Translations under genes and position numbers: made by a program
Notes under the pieces: model-generated
Databases searched by the model: none
Seen by the model: only the letters and a program-made list of their open reading frames with translations
Told to the model about the DNA's origin: nothing
Shown here: piece after piece, positions 5,693 through 6,257 of the stretch
How the letters are laid out: the number at the start of each line of letters is the position of its first letter
How positions within the stretch are numbered: position 1 is the stretch's first letter
NCBI GenBank assembly: GCA_028872975.1
Contig: JAGWNV010000157.1
Span: 1-6,257 of the forward strand
Reading direction: 5' to 3'
DNA: 6,257 nt
DNA from: Acidobacteriota bacterium
GTDB lineage: Bacteria > Actinomycetota > Acidimicrobiia > Acidimicrobiales > UBA8190

Positions 5693-6257
5693 GTGCGCCT
5701 CGCGGTGGTGTTCTGGTTCTACCGCGACCTGGCGCTGTGCCAGAACCGGCTCCGGCTCATCCGGAGGCACAACCCGGGGGTGGCCATCTACGGGCTGTAC
5801 GGCGGCCCACCCGAGCACGTGGCCACCTTCGCCCGGACCCTGGCCCCGCTCCTCGACGATTTCTGGGCATACCCCGAGGACGTGGATCCCTCGTGGAAGT
5901 GGCGCAACGGCGACCTCGTCCTCACCCGCTGGTTCGTCGACCGAGGCGAGGGGCTGGCGTGGGACGCAGTCTTCGTGGCCCAGTGGGACATGGTGCTCAC
6001 GGCCACGCTGTCGCGTTGGCTCCCGCCCATGCAGCCCGGCGACATGCTCCTCTCGGGATTGCGGCCGATCAGCGAGGTGGAGCGCTGGTGGCAGTGGACG
6101 AGCCGGGAACCGGGCTTCAGCGAGTACCGGGAATTCATGGCGCAGGTCTCCAGCCGGGTCGGCCGCGTCGCCGACCCCAAGTGCTGCCAGTCGATCGGCA
6201 TGGTGATCCCCCGCCGGTTCTTCGAGTGCTACCGCGACATCGACGAACCCGAGCTCG
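5693..6257 (+). CDS. Divergent gene of unassigned function, tryptophan-rich, 3' end beyond the window
   Basis: An uninterrupted plus-strand frame starts with GTG at 5693 and runs 188 codons off the right edge. I do not recognise a named family with confidence. The protein opens MRLAVVFWFYRDLALCQNR, followed by NPGVAIYGLYGGPPEH (27-42), DFWAYPEDVDPSWKWRNGD (56-74), WDAVFVAQWDMVL (90-102), LLSGLRPISEVERWWQW (119-135) and DPKCCQSIGMVIPRRFFECY (161-180). Eleven of 188 residues are Trp. No signal peptide or membrane helix is evident. The alternation of short hydrophobic strands with charged loops, an early IYGLYGG and a mid-protein QWDM where a GT-A enzyme has its DXD, suggests a glycosyltransferase-like protein, which would suit the adjacent cluster; this is a guess. 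Evidence that it is real includes protein-like composition, an opposite frame that is only noise, and the TATGCT box six bases before the GTG. An overlapping ATG at 5682 is in another frame and gives implausible Arg/Ser/Trp-rich sequence. Confidence 0.8.
   Translation, partial: MRLAVVFWFYRDLALCQNRLRLIRRHNPGVAIYGLYGGPPEHVATFARTLAPLLDDFWAYPEDVDPSWKWRNGDLVLTRWFVDRGEGLAWDAVFVAQWDMVLTATLSRWLPPMQPGDMLLSGLRPISEVERWWQWTSREPGFSEYREFMAQVSSRVGRVADPKCCQSIGMVIPRRFFECYRDIDEPEL

Noticed and set aside
5788..6201. A 137-codon minus-strand open frame with fairly mixed composition.
   Set aside because: It is fully antisense to the divergent plus-strand gene, has no recognisable motif, no upstream ribosome-binding site that I can see, and its frame is explained as a shadow of that gene.
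2118..6206. Long plus-strand open frames antisense to the operon (2118-3773, 3535-5193, 4629-6206).
   Set aside because: Each is rich in Arg, Gly, Pro, Glu or His with no recognisable motif and mirrors well-supported minus-strand genes. The last one also crosses the divergent gene in the wrong frame.

Overview
This 6.26 kb window is almost entirely coding and very GC-rich (about 70% or more by eye). It has GTG start codons, 4-base GTGA stop/start overlaps and a probable leaderless start. These traits, and the actinobacterial look of the proteins, suggest an Actinomycetota chromosome; a class such as Acidimicrobiia is possible but not shown. No RNA gene, insertion sequence, CRISPR array or origin was seen, and no stretch over 300 bases lacks a gene.

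The minus strand carries a compact gene cluster for surface polysaccharide or glycan synthesis, read from about 5654 down to 1. In transcription order it holds a Caps_synth/GT32-like DPD glycosyltransferase (5654-4785), a GT-B (GT4-like) glycosyltransferase (4788-3730), a GT-A family 2 glycosyltransferase (3737-2796), a 47-base gap with a hairpin and a possible internal -10, a GNAT acetyltransferase (2744-2094), a WecA/MraY-type polyprenyl-phosphate sugar-1-phosphate transferase (2097-1132), and a DegT/EpsN/PglE-type sugar aminotransferase (1135-20). The first codons of one more gene start at 23 and leave the window. Nearly all these genes overlap by 4-8 bases, which indicates one translationally coupled operon with a possible second entry point before the GNAT gene.

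On the plus strand, starting at 5693 only 38 bases from the first minus-strand gene, lies a partial divergent gene running off the right edge. It encodes a tryptophan-rich protein of unassigned function and has a TATGCT box six bases before its GTG, the layout of a leaderless actinobacterial transcript.

A plausible joint role: the aminotransferase, perhaps with the GNAT enzyme, makes a (possibly N-acylated) 4-amino-deoxy nucleotide sugar. The membrane transferase places the first sugar phosphate on undecaprenyl phosphate, and the three glycosyltransferases extend the lipid-linked glycan. Sugar identities cannot be read from the sequence. I see a glycan locus of known families plus one unfamiliar divergent gene, and no clearly new multi-gene system.
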